From positions 19,984,828-20,048,827 of the forward strand of contig NC_091141.1 in the NCBI RefSeq assembly GCF_041381155.1: 64,000 bases of DNA, given 5' to 3'. Position 1 is the stretch's first letter, and every line of letters starts with the position of its first letter. Positions 28,101-37,239 of this stretch are shown here, in pieces. The notes below the pieces were generated by a model. It searched no databases. It worked only from the letters and a program-made list of their open reading frames with translations, and was not told the DNA's origin. Source of the DNA: Argopecten irradians. Its lineage: Eukaryota; Mollusca; Bivalvia; Pectinida; Pectinidae. The translations under genes were made by a program, and so were the position numbers.

Positions 28101-31100
28101 TCATACTAATACGGTGTTATGTCCATTGTGTTGTATAGCCAGCGATAATGGTGTTATCTTCTCCTGTACTGTATTACCCCTGACAATTAACCAGGTATCT
28201 CTGTCAACTGTTCACCATGCCTAATGACTACATTTTATTTCGAAGGAGGTATATAATATAAGACTCTTTCATAAGTGGATATGAAGGATAGGGATATTCT
28301 ACCCGAGGGTCACAAAATGTAGTAAAACGCGAGGCTTGCCGAGGGTTTTACAACATTTTGTGATCCCGAGGGTAGAATATCCCTATCCTTCATATCCACT
28401 TATGAAAGAGTATTTTTCTTTCATACCTCGACGTTTTATTGCAATTTTACAACTATAATATCCCGACATTTTGAAATAAATTCGAAGAAATCCACGAGTG
28501 AAAGTCAATTTTCAATTCAAGAAAAATTAGGTGATACTTTTAACACAAATTCGGTTGTTTGCATCTTTTATAGTAAAACCAGTCATATTTGTGGGGAAAA
28601 AATGTTAAAATTTTACCGAGAAAATAGAGATTTTGTTGACGCCGTGACGTCACGAGGCTTTATTGCATGATTAGCCATGCAATAAAGGCTCAGGTGACAT
28701 GAGTGTATTAACCTAGACCAGCCAGTATTACACGTGTAGGTATGAAAGAAATAAACCTATTCAGATCTCACTTTATCTATATTGCTACGTATATAGGGTA
28801 GAATCTACGCTATACATTTAAACAATTGATCTATATTTTAATGCTAAATGCATCACGTTTATTTACTCGGGCGAAACATGCGACGAAATAAAAAAGAAAA
28901 AAAAAAGATGAGCAATACGCCATGATTCTGTATTTATTTAATAACAGACAGTAGTTTATGAGATATTGCTAATGTCATTAAGGTATTATAAGCACATATA
29001 TATTATAAATACATAAAACATCTGCCAAATAGAGAATGCCCGAGTGACTGTATAACAGTTTAATCACATTAATACTATTCCGTTCTTCAAATAGTCATAT
29101 TGGTACCTAGAAAGTACTAAAAGTGACATTATTTTATATTTTATTATTTTCTAATAAAATATTTTTTCTTAATTAATTTTAATCTTGAAACTGATATAAC
29201 CTTTAACTAACACTTTTCTAAAGAAAACGTATTTATATTTTACTCATTTCAAAATCGTCGACATTCTGCATTCTGTTAATATGCTGCTTTGATTGACTTT
29301 CTCCAGAGGTCACGACGTTCTAGTTATCACCGAGGAGAGTGACATATCACTATTGATTATAGTCAATTCTGGTTTCCACTTACTGTAAAATTTATACCGT
29401 AAGACTATATGACAGTAAATGAGGACTAAGATGAGTATTTCGTTGTAGAGAAATATAATTAGACAAACGTCATCGTCACTCAATGTTACTTCCAATCTGC
29501 ATGTTTGATTCAGTTTGCTGTATTAGATTACTGTCCTATTATGGCCGGCCTCCCATGTGTGTAATGTTTTGCGGTGTGTGGGTGTCTGTATGTTTTGATA
29601 CCAAAAAGCACATCCCACCTGGATAATCCATTATGTTAACGGTCAAACCAGTCATATCACCTCCTTTCAGCTGAGTGCGAATCAGGCTTTAAAACTACAT
29701 ATTTTATAGACTTCGTGTGTCTCGGCTAGAGGAAATAACCCAGAGCCTTATAGGGGCGAGCGTTGTCATTGGAAAATGGTAGCACGAATTATAGTCTGTT
29801 AGGAAGAAGAGAACAGACATGATACTAAATTTATTCGCCTTTAACAATCACACAACAGTTGCAGCAGGTACAATTCTACGCCATACCTATGTGACCAGTA
29901 TTTATATGCAACCTTATTTAATGTATTTAAAATATCATTTTGATGTTTTCCGAAGATGTAATTAGAACCTTTAATACCAGAATCTAAAGTTATATTACTA
30001 GGAATTGGCATTAATGCTAGGAACATCTCCCATGTTTCTCAAGTGGTATCAATGACAGATTACCTGACCTATTGTTATAACGTATTGGCATATATTGAAA
30101 TGGAGATCAAAACCAAGCCAACATTATGTAACATGCGTTATAAAGATTCAGATTGTCATAATTTTTAATTACGTCATATGTGAATGTATTTGCTGACATC
30201 ACATTATAAACCAAATCAGCCAGTACTCCTTCTTCGTGATGGATTCCATTACGCTTTGACGTCATATGAATAAATGAATATGGGTACTGAAAGCATTATG
30301 TATTGTCGCCTTGGATTACCTGTTATCTAAACCAAAGGAATTCTAGATCAATAAGACTGTTCCAACAATGGCATTATTTCACAATCAATTTTATATTACA
30401 GATGTATTCCATAGTGCAATTTTGGAAGTATTCATCATACTTAAACAACAATGTTACAATGGTATTTAGTATTCTGAAACTACTATACGTTTAAGTCTGT
30501 CATTCAACACAAAAACTGCTTCTTATAAGATTTCAAACATTTAGTCAAACTACTTAACTCTTTATCATTCTTATTAAAATCTTATATTTCAAATACCTTA
30601 GTTTTAAATCACTACATCTATTTTAAGTTTTAATGTATGTGTGCGTAACGGTGTGCGTGTGAAAGTAGGTGTTTTTGTAATATGTATATATAGCTTAACA
30701 AGCTATATTTTCTATATTTCGCTGTTATAAAATTATTCATTTGAAAATAATGTAACCCAATATCCACTTAAGGAGAGAATTCATATAGTTTTTAACTGTT
30801 ATTCAATCCTTTTGACTGCTATATAATGTCAAAAAATGTTGTTGAAATGAAAATAAAAAAATATTTTACAAATACTGCCCTGGCCATCCTTAAAGTATTA
30901 CATACAACATAGAAATGTAAATGCAGTGTGGTGTGTTAGTTTGGCTTGGTAGTTTGCTCCTCTCTTTAACCCCCGTGTAAGGTGCTTTTTAATTGCTTCT
31001 GGTAACTCTCAACACTTGTTATTTCCTTGACGCTAGTCATTTAAATTTTCTGAATCAACTGTCGTCTCATCACGTGTTAGCATCGTTCAAACGAAAACAT

Positions 31101-33511
31101 AATATAGGGGCCATTACAAGCATAGAAACAAATATCGATGATATAAAACCAAAATTGAAAAAAGAAAATCAAATTGGGAAAAAATGTCGAATAAAAACAT
31201 AGACATGGAAAAATACTTATTAAAAATGCAATAATATTACATTATATATGTATTACTGTAGATACAATAATGTAGGTGATATTTCGTTGTAAATTGAAAT
31301 AACCTACAAAAAGTATAATCACTCGAAAATTATTCAGCAATGTTACCTTTTCCATTATATCTTACACTTATTCAATATCAATTTACCTAGCCAATATTAA
31401 TTAAGTTTGACGTAGGGACAATAAAACGAAAGGAAAATTAGCTATTTCCTTTCTCCTTAAATAATGAACTGTCATTTGTATTTGATATTCATTACTCTAG
31501 ATGCTAGATTTTTTATAAGGTTGTAAGAAACTATCACCGATTGAGTGAAATGTCACAGTAGTGCCTAGAATATTTAACGTAGTACTGATCCCCACCCTAT
31601 GCTAAGTAGCCGAGTGATGTGGCCTCAACAGCTCTGAGTAATCATTAATATACCTATCTATTTAATTACCTATATATACTGTTATATATCAATTGATGTC
31701 TGATCAGGCAAACTTCCACTCGATCAGTGTTCCAAGGTTGTTTGATGAATACTAAATATTGGTGCCGCTTTGTGCAGCATTATAAAGCGATTCTGGTCCT
31801 ACAATGTTTAACTCGTCCCCAATATAACTTCCGTTATAATCTCATTATTTACACTATAATCATTAAATTGTTCTTATATTTGGCCTCTCTAATGTCGTCA
31901 GAGTATTGCCATTTTGTTATCAGAATTATCAAATTATTATTGATAACAAGTTGGTCATAATTAAAAGGGAATTAAAGTTTTGTTTTTGTTTTTTGTTGTA
32001 TTTTTAAACATTTTCTTTATTATTATTCTTTTTGTAATAATTACTTTATGACCTTTTACACTATGAGACGTGATGCAGATATATATACAGGTATCTTTAT
32101 CTGTATCAACTGAGAATTGACTATAAGCTATTAATCATATAGCAGTGACAAGTTGTCCATGCTCATTACAGCTATTTATATTACAAGGAAATTAGTTGCT
32201 ATACAAAGTGTATCATTTGTTTTATAAGAACTGCCGTTCAGAAATTACAACACCATTGATAGTTCCATAAATACACGAAATATAATAAGAACTGATGTAA
32301 TTGTTTGATATTTTCGAAATTTGACTTAAATTTAGTATTATTTAATTTATGAAGTATACCACTACTACTGGCTTGGTTGCTATTCATATATCTTCAGGTT
32401 GTTCCTTTTCATTGTGTTGCTTTTTCTTTTTCTTTTTATGGGAAATATTGCTCGCTCGGAACCTGGTGGTTTGGTCCTACTGACATGATATCCAACCCTG
32501 CCATTATATGGCTAATTATGGTTGGACACTAGTTGTTACTAATTTCCAGGGAAAAAAAACTGTGGTCAATGACTCTGGCTTCTACTGTCTCTATACAAAC
32601 AGGTGTCCTTAAGTTTGGACCTTAGTAATTGGTGTTTCGGAGGAAACAGTTACTAGTGATCTTATTCACCCATAAACATCAATACGTACTTGTTTGACTG
32701 TCGTGGTTAAAAACAGTCGCGACTTTGGTAGTTGAAAGAAGAACCAGTCAACTCACATCCGTCAAAGTTATATATATATATTATAAATGTATACAAATAT
32801 ATAAATTCTGGACTTTAATGTTATATTTTCTCTATTAACATACTGGTTGGTCTACTATCATATAAAATGAGAATTATTGAAACAATTAATTCAATGCTAT
32901 TGTGCTAGGAATTTCATCTCACAACCCCTAGAAGGATTACGGGGCAATTGCTATTTCCTTTGTCATTCATGATGAAATCAACTCTTCAATCATCTAAAAA
33001 AAATCTACAATTTTAATATGTATCAATGCAAATGATATCTTTTTCTTTGTGTATATTTACAAGCATTGGATCTATGATTGATTTTGTGATATGAGCTTTT
33101 TATAGTCAATTGTTATGCGAAAATTGTACCTGGATTAAATACGGAAATGATAAATGATGATGATGATTATGATTATGTTAAGAATTAGTCAAATGGATAC
33201 TATTAAATCTTTATGAAGCCTAATATTACCTGGTTTTTATTTAACTTGTCTTTGGAGGTGGTAATATATCAGTCAAATTTACCAAGGTCTTTATGACAAC
33301 TTCTTGGCTAATACGCATTAGTTATTTTATCCAGCAGGTACTAACGCTAGGAAAAAAACCTGTATAAGTGACAACTAATCATTCATATCAAAATGACTCA
33401 TATTATAATACTCAGAAAAGTAAGTTTCTCACCGTTTTGAGTAAAGCATCCTGTGATGTAAATCCAGGTTAAAATTAAAATCCGAAATTCCATACACAGT
33501 AATGCACTCAT
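3889..33511 (-). CDS. Gene A: secreted MIG-17-like M12B metalloprotease with six PLAC-like modules (19 coding exons)
   Basis: Nineteen exons with GT-AG introns give a 1296-aa protein, assembled by matching splice sites and phases to paralogue gene B. Order: signal peptide 1-25; prodomain to about 240 ending in a basic furin-like run (231-239); catalytic domain from about 250 with zinc motif HEIGHSLGAYHD (His414, Glu415, His418, His424) and Met-turn IMTP; ADAMTS-type cysteine-rich module about 472-577; six PLAC-like modules (578-626, 627-669, 671-699, 1129-1165, 1174-1210, 1211-1245); Ser/Thr-rich tail. No TSP1 repeat is visible. The family cleaves extracellular-matrix proteins outside the cell; the substrate here is unknown. 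Unlike B it has a charged decapeptide-repeat segment (about 896-1041) between PLAC-like modules 3 and 4 and a 13 kb first intron. All catalytic residues are present, so I infer an active enzyme. Splice sites are read by eye and not confirmed by transcripts. Confidence 0.88.
4482..4592 (-). CDS. Gene A exon 18: PLAC-like module 5
   Basis: 111 nt, phase 1 at both ends, acceptor TTCTCCAG and donor GTCAGT. Encodes VCIDDIDC...CCSTC, aligning with gene B exon 18 of identical length. Confidence 0.88.
4962..6473 (-). CDS. Gene A exon 17: PLAC-like module 3, repeat-rich linker, PLAC-like module 4
   Basis: 1512 nt, phase 1 at both ends, acceptor GCTTAAG and donor GTAATG. Begins with GCEYGDRLPNC...CCKTC (module 3), then about 430 residues of Ser/Thr/Pro-rich linker. 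The linker includes a Gln/Arg/Glu-rich decapeptide repeat (plus-strand 5380-5796) and a nine-Thr tract followed by PAPPP. It ends with CVKPEARFMTLRC...CCEDC (module 4). Gene B exon 17 has the same two modules but only 894 nt and no decapeptide repeat. Confidence 0.9.
5380..5796 (-). repeat. Coding 30-bp minisatellite encoding an EQRQREQQLR decapeptide repeat
   Basis: Within gene A exon 17. Between 5389 and 5628 eight consecutive 30-bp units encode variants of EQRQREQQLR in strict 10-residue register; flanking units up to 5796 are degenerate. The roughly 145-residue segment is almost all Gln, Arg, Glu and Leu, as in a coiled coil or single alpha-helix. It is absent from gene B, so it expanded or was gained after the duplication, or was lost in B. 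Confidence 0.9.
6966..7094 (-). CDS. Gene A exon 16: PLAC-like module 2
   Basis: 129 nt, phase 1 at both ends, acceptor TTTTAG and donor GTAAAA. Encodes GCEYGNRKKKVC...FCYHDNNEKMCCGTC. One codon longer than gene B exon 16. No minisatellite follows its donor, unlike the gene B counterpart. Confidence 0.88.
7461..7607 (-). CDS. Gene A exon 15: PLAC-like module 1
   Basis: 147 nt, phase 1 at both ends, acceptor TTTCAG and donor GTAGCT. Encodes SCVHGDAW...RCYYSYYSRFCCVSC. It follows the CR2 module directly, at the position where a canonical ADAMTS has its first TSP1 repeat. Confidence 0.88.
7984..8035 (-). CDS. Gene A exon 14: end of cysteine-rich module
   Basis: 52 nt, phase 0 in and phase 1 out, acceptor TTTACAG and donor GTAACA. 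Encodes WCVDGECLHEEKAPTRD, the conserved WCxxGxC end of an ADAMTS-type CR2 module. Same length as gene B exon 14. Confidence 0.87.
8447..8566 (-). CDS. Gene A exon 13: cysteine-rich module, middle
   Basis: 120 nt, phase 0 at both ends, acceptor GTTATAG and donor GTAGGG. Encodes GGILGESNEVCTHMACKN and ends GTSCGNKK. Same length as gene B exon 13. Confidence 0.88.
8879..9050 (+). mobile_element. Degenerate SINE-like fragment in gene A intron 12
   Basis: Starts ggggccgtgttggtag and ends cacgtccttaaatgacgcgg, which tracks the head (ggggccacagtggccgag) and near-tail (cacatccttaaatgaccctgg) of the intact SINE at 61605. The central part is diverged, and the pol III box A is not recognisable. An old copy lying opposite to the gene. 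Confidence 0.55.
9221..9365 (-). CDS. Gene A exon 12: end of catalytic domain and start of cysteine-rich module
   Basis: 145 nt, phase 2 in and phase 0 out, acceptor CTCAG and donor GTAGGT. Encodes PPNHCLTDDTDIYDQEEF and later GPNEQC...YYAW. Same length as gene B exon 12. Confidence 0.88.
9547..9574 (+). repeat. Poly(T) tract
   Basis: Uninterrupted run of roughly 25 T residues in gene A intron 11. On the transcribed strand it is an A-tract. Possibly the remnant tail of a retroposed element, although no element body is recognisable beside it. Confidence 0.8.
9735..9893 (-). CDS. Gene A exon 11: zinc site third histidine and Met-turn
   Basis: 159 nt, phase 2 at both ends, acceptor GTTTAG and donor GTAAGT. 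Encodes SLGAYHDGHNN, with the third zinc-binding His and the conserved Asp, and FIMTPIGGSATPSNALNPF with the Met-turn methionine. Identical length to gene B exon 11 and roughly 70 percent identical protein by eye. Confidence 0.9.
10211..10316 (-). CDS. Gene A exon 10: HEIGH catalytic helix
   Basis: 106 nt, phase 1 in and phase 2 out, acceptor TTAG and donor GTAAAT. Encodes the first half of the zinc motif: two His ligands and the catalytic Glu in TATHEIGH. The intron splits the motif after HEIGH, exactly as in gene B. Confidence 0.9.
11407..11450 (-). CDS. Gene A exon 9: catalytic-domain micro-exon
   Basis: 44 nt, phase 2 in and phase 1 out, acceptor TTTCCAG and donor GTAACA. Encodes YDLYRPTLANKGVA. 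Identical length to gene B exon 9 (YDLYRPTVQNKGVA). Confidence 0.87.
11877..12028 (-). CDS. Gene A exon 8: catalytic domain
   Basis: 152 nt, phase 0 in and phase 2 out, acceptor ATCTTAG and donor GTAACG. Encodes a stretch with ALNELIKWRYRMGPELPRHD and ends HTILFTG, an edge strand of the metzincin fold. Same length as gene B exon 8. Confidence 0.88.
12410..12481 (-). CDS. Gene A exon 7: catalytic domain
   Basis: 72 nt, phase 0 at both ends, acceptor CAATTAG and donor GTAAGT. Encodes VDLRFRNLRSNRIKVVVSRY plus IIAD. Same length as gene B exon 7. Confidence 0.88.
13271..13364 (-). CDS. Gene A exon 6: catalytic domain
   Basis: 94 nt, phase 2 in and phase 0 out, acceptor TTTCAG and donor GTAAGA. 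Encodes a segment starting WYKRSDKT and ending AKSKIRQYMAHVING, with the helix typical of the reprolysin N-lobe. Confidence 0.88.
13541..14655. repeat. 26-bp minisatellite starting at the exon 5 splice donor of gene A
   Basis: About 1.1 kb (some 40 units) of a 26-bp repeat built on ttgatagtctaactatgtac. From about 13600 to 13890 it runs as a 52-bp dimer alternating two variants; longer blocks around 13890-13965 and 14070-14145 are also near copies of each other. On the minus strand each unit reads CTATCAAAT then GTAAGTACATAG, a copy of the real exon 5 end (CTATCAAAC) plus donor. The last unit overlaps the coding exon (14647-14655). Confidence 0.93.
14647..14872 (-). CDS. Gene A exon 5: prodomain end, furin-type site, start of catalytic domain
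   Basis: 226 nt, phase 1 in and phase 2 out, acceptor TTCGAAG and donor GTAAGT. Encodes QSMQLVDRVLDLNDF, the basic run KRKRKQRKR (residues 231-239, likely proprotein-convertase cleavage), then MGLIVIIDFSIYQ, the first strand of the protease domain. Eighteen nt longer than gene B exon 5, in the basic linker. Its donor is the first unit of a long minisatellite. Confidence 0.88.
15140..15299 (-). CDS. Gene A exon 4: prodomain
   Basis: 160 nt, phase 0 in and phase 1 out, acceptor CAACAG and donor GTGAGT. Encodes EGSFYVKNVEYGLEPL, a basic RRKRS site, then LYSVFRRKQDKPVKNDF. One codon shorter than gene B exon 4 because the donor is placed differently (EPS here, VKE in B). Confidence 0.85.
15300..18939. 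other. Gene A intron 3
   Basis: 3.6 kb of AT-rich intron. Apart from the roughly 100-bp tandem duplication at 16081-16300 I recognise no element or coding exon in it. Confidence 0.6.
16081..16300. repeat. Roughly 100-bp tandem duplication in gene A intron 3
   Basis: Two full diverged copies and the start of a third, beginning at tgcattt (16081, 16182, 16282). Shared wording includes agaataagaaagacta and gattgatttatgtgtatatt. No coding potential. Confidence 0.8.
18940..19029 (-). CDS. Gene A exon 3: prodomain
   Basis: 90 nt, phase 0 at both ends, acceptor CTTACAG and donor GTAAGT. Encodes NIAFYQDKDTGANVMM and CDGFDVGHCDPVL. The cysteines are shared with gene B exon 3 and may be the prodomain latency pair; that role is inference. 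Confidence 0.88.
19241..19282 (+). repeat. TTTA-type microsatellite
   Basis: Imperfect run of ttta/tttat units in gene A intron 2. Confidence 0.8.
20005..20156. repeat. 75-bp direct repeat spanning the gene A exon 2 splice donor
   Basis: Two copies starting gtctgtccgg at 20005 and 20080, period 75 bp. The second copy runs to the exon 2 donor (GGG then GTAAGA). The first copy, lying in the intron, has the matching position changed from GT to AT, so that decoy donor is dead. Confidence 0.85.
20150..20382 (-). CDS. Gene A exon 2: prodomain
   Basis: 233 nt, phase 1 in and phase 0 out, acceptor TTTTTAG and donor GTAAGA. Encodes acidic EMAVVEDNL, LNMTISLLQNDTNNVDLKLG, NEQRSVYVIRTNTAGQPVLR and ends PIEG. 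Two codons shorter than gene B exon 2. The frame stays open past the donor into the 75-bp repeat, but gene B supports the donor used here. Confidence 0.87.
21844..21980. repeat. Foldback element (50-bp inverted repeat)
   Basis: Left arm 21844-21896 (aagcattggttgtcatattt...) is the near-perfect reverse complement of 21931-21980 (...atatgacaaccaatgctt), with a loop of about 34 nt. A transcript through it would form a long hairpin. MITE-like, with no coding capacity. Confidence 0.9.
23028..23260. repeat. Imperfect foldback or MITE-like element
   Basis: Loosely palindromic segment with CGAGACTTTGCCGAG at 23088-23102, the same type of core found at 28330, 54863 and 55588. Flanking arms such as gggtaagattc and gagtcttatccc pair imperfectly. 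Ends tentative. Confidence 0.45.
24443..26283 (-). repeat. Duplicated block, copy 1, with decayed coding-like fragments
   Basis: Starts gttgcatttgttgcatt and ends catgcagcatacgaaat; the second copy follows at 26284. On the minus strand it holds a 91-codon frame at 24753-25028 (Cys-rich CDCQNCCIQPNC, then a hydrophobic stretch around VIVIAFLLVFIGG) and a short frame from MENCCVGLGCG (ending near 24600) broken by a frameshift before a CPKC motif. I do not recognise the family. It looks like a decayed gene or transposon fragment duplicated in the intron. Confidence 0.6.
25082..25888. repeat. Inner roughly 390-bp duplication with homopolymer-length differences
   Basis: 25082-25473 and 25474-25888 are two copies of the same sequence. 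They differ mostly by single-base losses in the first copy (for example ccg for cccg, ctaata for ctaaata, caagac for caaagac), with very few substitutions. Block copy 2 (near 26970-27370) has only one version. This pattern fits uncorrected long-read sequence more than biology. Confidence 0.8.
26284..27782 (-). repeat. Duplicated block, copy 2
   Basis: About 1.5 kb direct repeat of 24443-26283 without the inner duplication, diverged by many substitutions. Minus-strand frames corresponding to copy 1 are interrupted: the Cys-rich/hydrophobic frame shifts after ISSPLIKET and the MENCCVGLG frame has an early stop. Confidence 0.75.
28262..28412. repeat. Near-perfect 150-bp palindrome
   Basis: The left arm starts actctttcataagtgg (28263) and the right arm ends ccacttatgaaagagt. 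Arms of about 68 nt meet at the core CGAGGCTTGCCGAG (28330-28343). It contains a TACCCGAGGG / CCGAGGGTA pair. Abuts the TIR element that follows. Confidence 0.9.
28413..28754. mobile_element. Roughly 340-bp MITE-like element with terminal inverted repeats
   Basis: Bounded by tttctttcatacct on the left and aggtatgaaagaaa on the right (14-bp inverted termini). The interior has a small hairpin around ctttattgcatg / catgcaataaag and a CRE-like gtgacgtcac. No coding capacity. It lies directly beside the palindrome at 28262, so the two may form one composite element. Confidence 0.65.
29528..29770 (-). mobile_element. SINE-like repeat fragment, minus orientation
   Basis: The minus strand contains cacacaccgcaaaacat and catgggaggccggcc followed by ataataggac, matching the tail wording of the element at 34285-34501 (atgggaggccgtcc... 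taataggacg). The rest is diverged; boundaries are approximate. Confidence 0.5.
33433..33511 (-). CDS. Gene A exon 1: start codon and signal peptide
   Basis: 79 nt, ATG at 33509-33511, phase 1 out, donor GTGAGA. Encodes 26 residues: MSALLCMEFR, a hydrophobic core ILILTWIYITG, then CFTQN before the intron. It is 13 kb from exon 2, but the same junction (QN then a split codon, phase 1) occurs in gene B exon 1, and no closer candidate was seen. This fixes the start of gene A. Confidence 0.78.
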
Positions 33512-36500
33512 ATTGACATTGGATTGCTCTCGTGTGGCCTGCCCAGCTAATGTGTATAATGATTAACCTGTCATACCAACACCGCCAGGTAAAAACCAAC
33601 CACGGTCTTTATGTCAGCTAGTAATTAGATTACAAATCACCGCTGATGAATAATTAATGACCGTTCTTCGCAATTTATTTTTTGCCAATGTCCTTTAGCT
33701 GTTGAGTTGTGACCGTCAACAGACTTGTTTTATTTCATGTTTATGATATAACTACACGTGTAAACGCTATGAATATGCAGATTTTATTATTTTTAAACAC
33801 CTTAAGAGATCTATATAAACAATCATTTGGTTTTTGCTGTCTGTGTAATAAATAATAATGATACATGTAGTACATCGTCATCTGTAAAAAGATAACTACG
33901 GATTACATGCTATTGCCTGTAATATGCTGCCGGCTTTTTAAAGATAGGTTCCCGTTATTTGCGCATTTTAAATTTGTATTCTCCGTAAGCCCACTGTGAA
34001 GCTGCTTGTATAACCGATATTAGTCAAGTTTATTTCCGTAAACTAAATACCCACAATGACTGTTGTATACCGATAACGGTGACAATCCGCCAAAAATTTA
34101 CTCGAAATAAGTATAAAAGTCTGTATGCCTTTTGGTAAATACATGCGTTAAAGATATGAGCTATGGGCTAAAACCTAGCTGATAGCGTAAAAGTTAATAA
34201 TTTCTTATCTCTTCAACAGAGTCATTTCAAAACCACCAGTAGTTTTAAAATCATAATGAATACAAAATGATAAATTCAGTGTTGCTTGCTGTCTTCGGCG
34301 GAATGCTTCAGTGATATACCACTATAAAAAGGGCAAGAGTTCCACTATACGAGAAGACACAACACAAATATCCCACAGTCTCCCAAAACATGCACCTCGC
34401 ACTTCACACACGCTACACTCCGCATTTATGGGAGGCCGTCCTTACATGACATTGGCTGTTAATAGGACGTTAATTTAATCAAACAAACAAACAAACAAAC
34501 AATAATTATATTGAGGAGAAAAAAAACATCGCAAAAAAAATAAAATCTGTTAGCGGAGAATAAAAACTGACCAACAACTGAAGAACACATCTTGAGATGA
34601 ATAAGATGAATAGGCTTTAGAAAAATTGTTAAAAAAGTAATTTTTGACCTTTTTTGTTTCCAATAATTGTTTTTTAAACTTATTCTAATTTACTTTTTTT
34701 CATGTTTAGTCATCATTATTTCATGTTTCCATGAACGCCATACCTGACAAATCACAGTTTTGCTAGTTGATGACCACTATCAGAGAGTTGTGTGGACGAC
34801 ATCCTGGTTATATTATATATTGTGTCTTGTTTAATATACTGTAAAGCCACATTACTTATCCAGTCACGACATTAATTGTTGTTACCAGGCAATTCGTGTA
34901 TCATTTATATCGTATATCAATTATATTTTCACCTTTTCTATTCTTCTATTCTTAAAAGCGAAAGTCGTTTGAGGAAGTCATGTTATAAAAACGTTAAGAG
35001 TGATTTACATGTCGATATATGTTGGAATATTTCTCGGTCTTGTTTAATGGTGTCTTCAATTTGGGTTGTCATGGCGATGACTTTATGATGTGTTAATGTT
35101 AAATGTACCTCGGTATATCTATGGGTTTTTTTTCTGAATAGCTCTGCCTTAATTTACCCTGATAGACGAAAAAGAAACGGGATGAAAAGCAAACAGTGCA
35201 TTTAAGGCAAGATGTGAAATTTAATTATTCATTATTTTCAAATTGTAATTCAGAAAATAAAAAATGAGTGTTGGGAATTGATGAATTCAATAATTACACG
35301 ATTATTTTAACAAAGACAAAATTTGATAATAGGTAATAGGTAAATTATATGTTGTGCGTAAATTCAAACCAAATAAAAATGAAAATATTATTCTCAGTAA
35401 TAATATCGCTGTTATTTCTTTTGTAAATAATATAATACATTGAGAAATCCTGATTGTGGATATGATACTATGCCATTTGCGTTGTATCATTCGCCTGCAG
35501 ATAGAAAGGCCAATATAGTCTTATACTAGTATTTCTTTGGTGCAAATCGATCAATGATAAATCAGATAAAAATTTCCTAACAATATCGATTCCGAAACCT
35601 GACAATTACCAGAGATCAGAGCACCTTAAAGCTATCAGGAACAAATAACAACAACATATATATGAGTGAAAATACGTTTTATTGAACAATTGATATGGTT
35701 ATTAAGATTACAAGGATTACTGATTTATGTCTTCGTTAAACCATTTAAACACTTTTTATTTTAAACTTATCTTGTACCCCCAAACTATTATTTGATTACA
35801 ATTATAAAAAGTCGTTATGAATTATTAATATACTTATGTCATACAAGATTTATGTAGACAGGTATTGCTATTTTCTATGTCATGTACTCATTATAACATA
35901 TAATGGTTGCAGAATCGGCGACAATTCTGCGTCGTGAACAATTGAATTCAGAAGTAAGAATTCAACAGAATTCATGGTACATATATGGAACACAAGTATG
36001 TAAAATTCTTTAAATGAAAACTCATAGAACGTAATCATGGCATGGACAAAATATATCGTCTGAAAATGAAGAAATTACAATATGAATATATGAGTTCAAA
36101 GAAATAAATATTTGCGCATTGTAATGGGGTATCATGTAATAGAAGCTAGGTATATAATCAACACACAATCATGTTGATAAATAATATATTTATCAGTACA
36201 TGCACGATATTTGAAGGTGCAATTTATTGATATCGATTTAAGTGCAGTGGTATATATTGACTACTTTGTGAAAATATACAGTGATAAACTATCTATAACT
36301 AATGCATGGCTATGTTGATTCTAAATGAAACTCAAGAACATGATAATAAATATGTTTAAAGTTTTTTATATCAATCTAGCTACATGATTTTATTTAAGCG
36401 TCGTTGACACTAAAATGAGTCGATTCTGGATTTCTATTCTTGGTAATAAATCCCGTCCAGGCTGTTCCGAGATTTAAGGGTAAGACGGGATGAATAATAC

Positions 36501-37239
36501 GTGTTGAAAACCGATGAACCACCGAAATAGTTATTACGCGATTGATTTCTGAAACAGAAAATAAAGTGTCGTCAGATTGAAGTATCTATGGTATTCGTAT
36601 ATAAACACATCCTATGTAAATCAATAGTTTATCCAATCAACATTAAACCCCCCGTGATTTCTCTTTTTCATGACTCTTCCTTATCTTAGTCGTCTGTATT
36701 CCCTTTCCTTATTATAGCTCATTGTAGGACGGTCATGTATCTATAGAAGTCCGAATTATTGTGCCAGCCTTCAGTATATTGATCTTGTTTATCTATCGGC
36801 TCAAATCAAACATGATAACCCGAAAATACATGTAAATCGGACTGCTAATTATAGGGTGCAACCAAGCGAAACAAATTGTTGACGCTACAAGGAATGATAT
36901 AAGAATAATCGTATGTATATTTACCTGATTTGGGATTGTCCTGTGACATATGTTGGTTGAAAGAAAGGTCATCATTAAAATGAACTGCTGATGAATATGA
37001 CTAGTCCTGACATATGTTTTCTGAGGTATTGGAAATGTTGTGTTACGTCCTCCCTCCAAGCAGAAGATATTTCCCACTGTTTAAACTGACTCGTTTTTCC
37101 TGGCGAACTCCGGCGTGGATTTCATAATATGATGAATGCAATTTTCTAATGAAAATATGTGTATTTCCATATGAATAATCCAAAAGATATGCGAAATGGA
37201 TGATGAGCGAAATTAAAATCTTGAATTATCCTTATAATA
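33512..37239. other. Intergenic spacer between gene B stop and gene A start
   Basis: 3.7 kb that must hold the gene B 3' UTR and the gene A promoter. A SINE-like repeat lies at 34285-34501. A 94-codon minus frame near 36793-37077 overlaps the likely gene B 3' UTR and is not considered coding. No clear core promoter is recognisable. Confidence 0.5.
34285..34501 (+). mobile_element. Short retroposon 3' part with (aaac)n tail
   Basis: Begins ctgtcttcggcggaatgc, includes agggcaagagttccacta and gggaggccgtccttac, and ends with ggctgttaataggacgttaa and five aaac units. The 3' wording is shared with the SINE at 61605. The missing 5' part resembles the fragment at 57725. Recollection that it is common in scallops is from memory. 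Confidence 0.65.

Larger units (their letters stand above)
20383..33432. other. Gene A intron 1 (13 kb)
   Basis: Very long first intron between the signal-peptide exon and exon 2; the gene B counterpart is only 430 bp. It holds foldback elements (21844, 28262, 28413), a 1.5-1.8 kb duplicated block (24443-27782) and a SINE-like fragment near 29528. The rest (for example 29.8-33.4 kb) is AT-rich sequence without recognisable genes. Confidence 0.7.

Noticed and set aside
36793..37077. 94-codon minus-strand frame downstream of gene B
   Set aside because: No homology recognised, poor codon structure, and it lies in the presumed gene B 3' UTR; a hydrophobic stretch alone is common in AT-rich frames.
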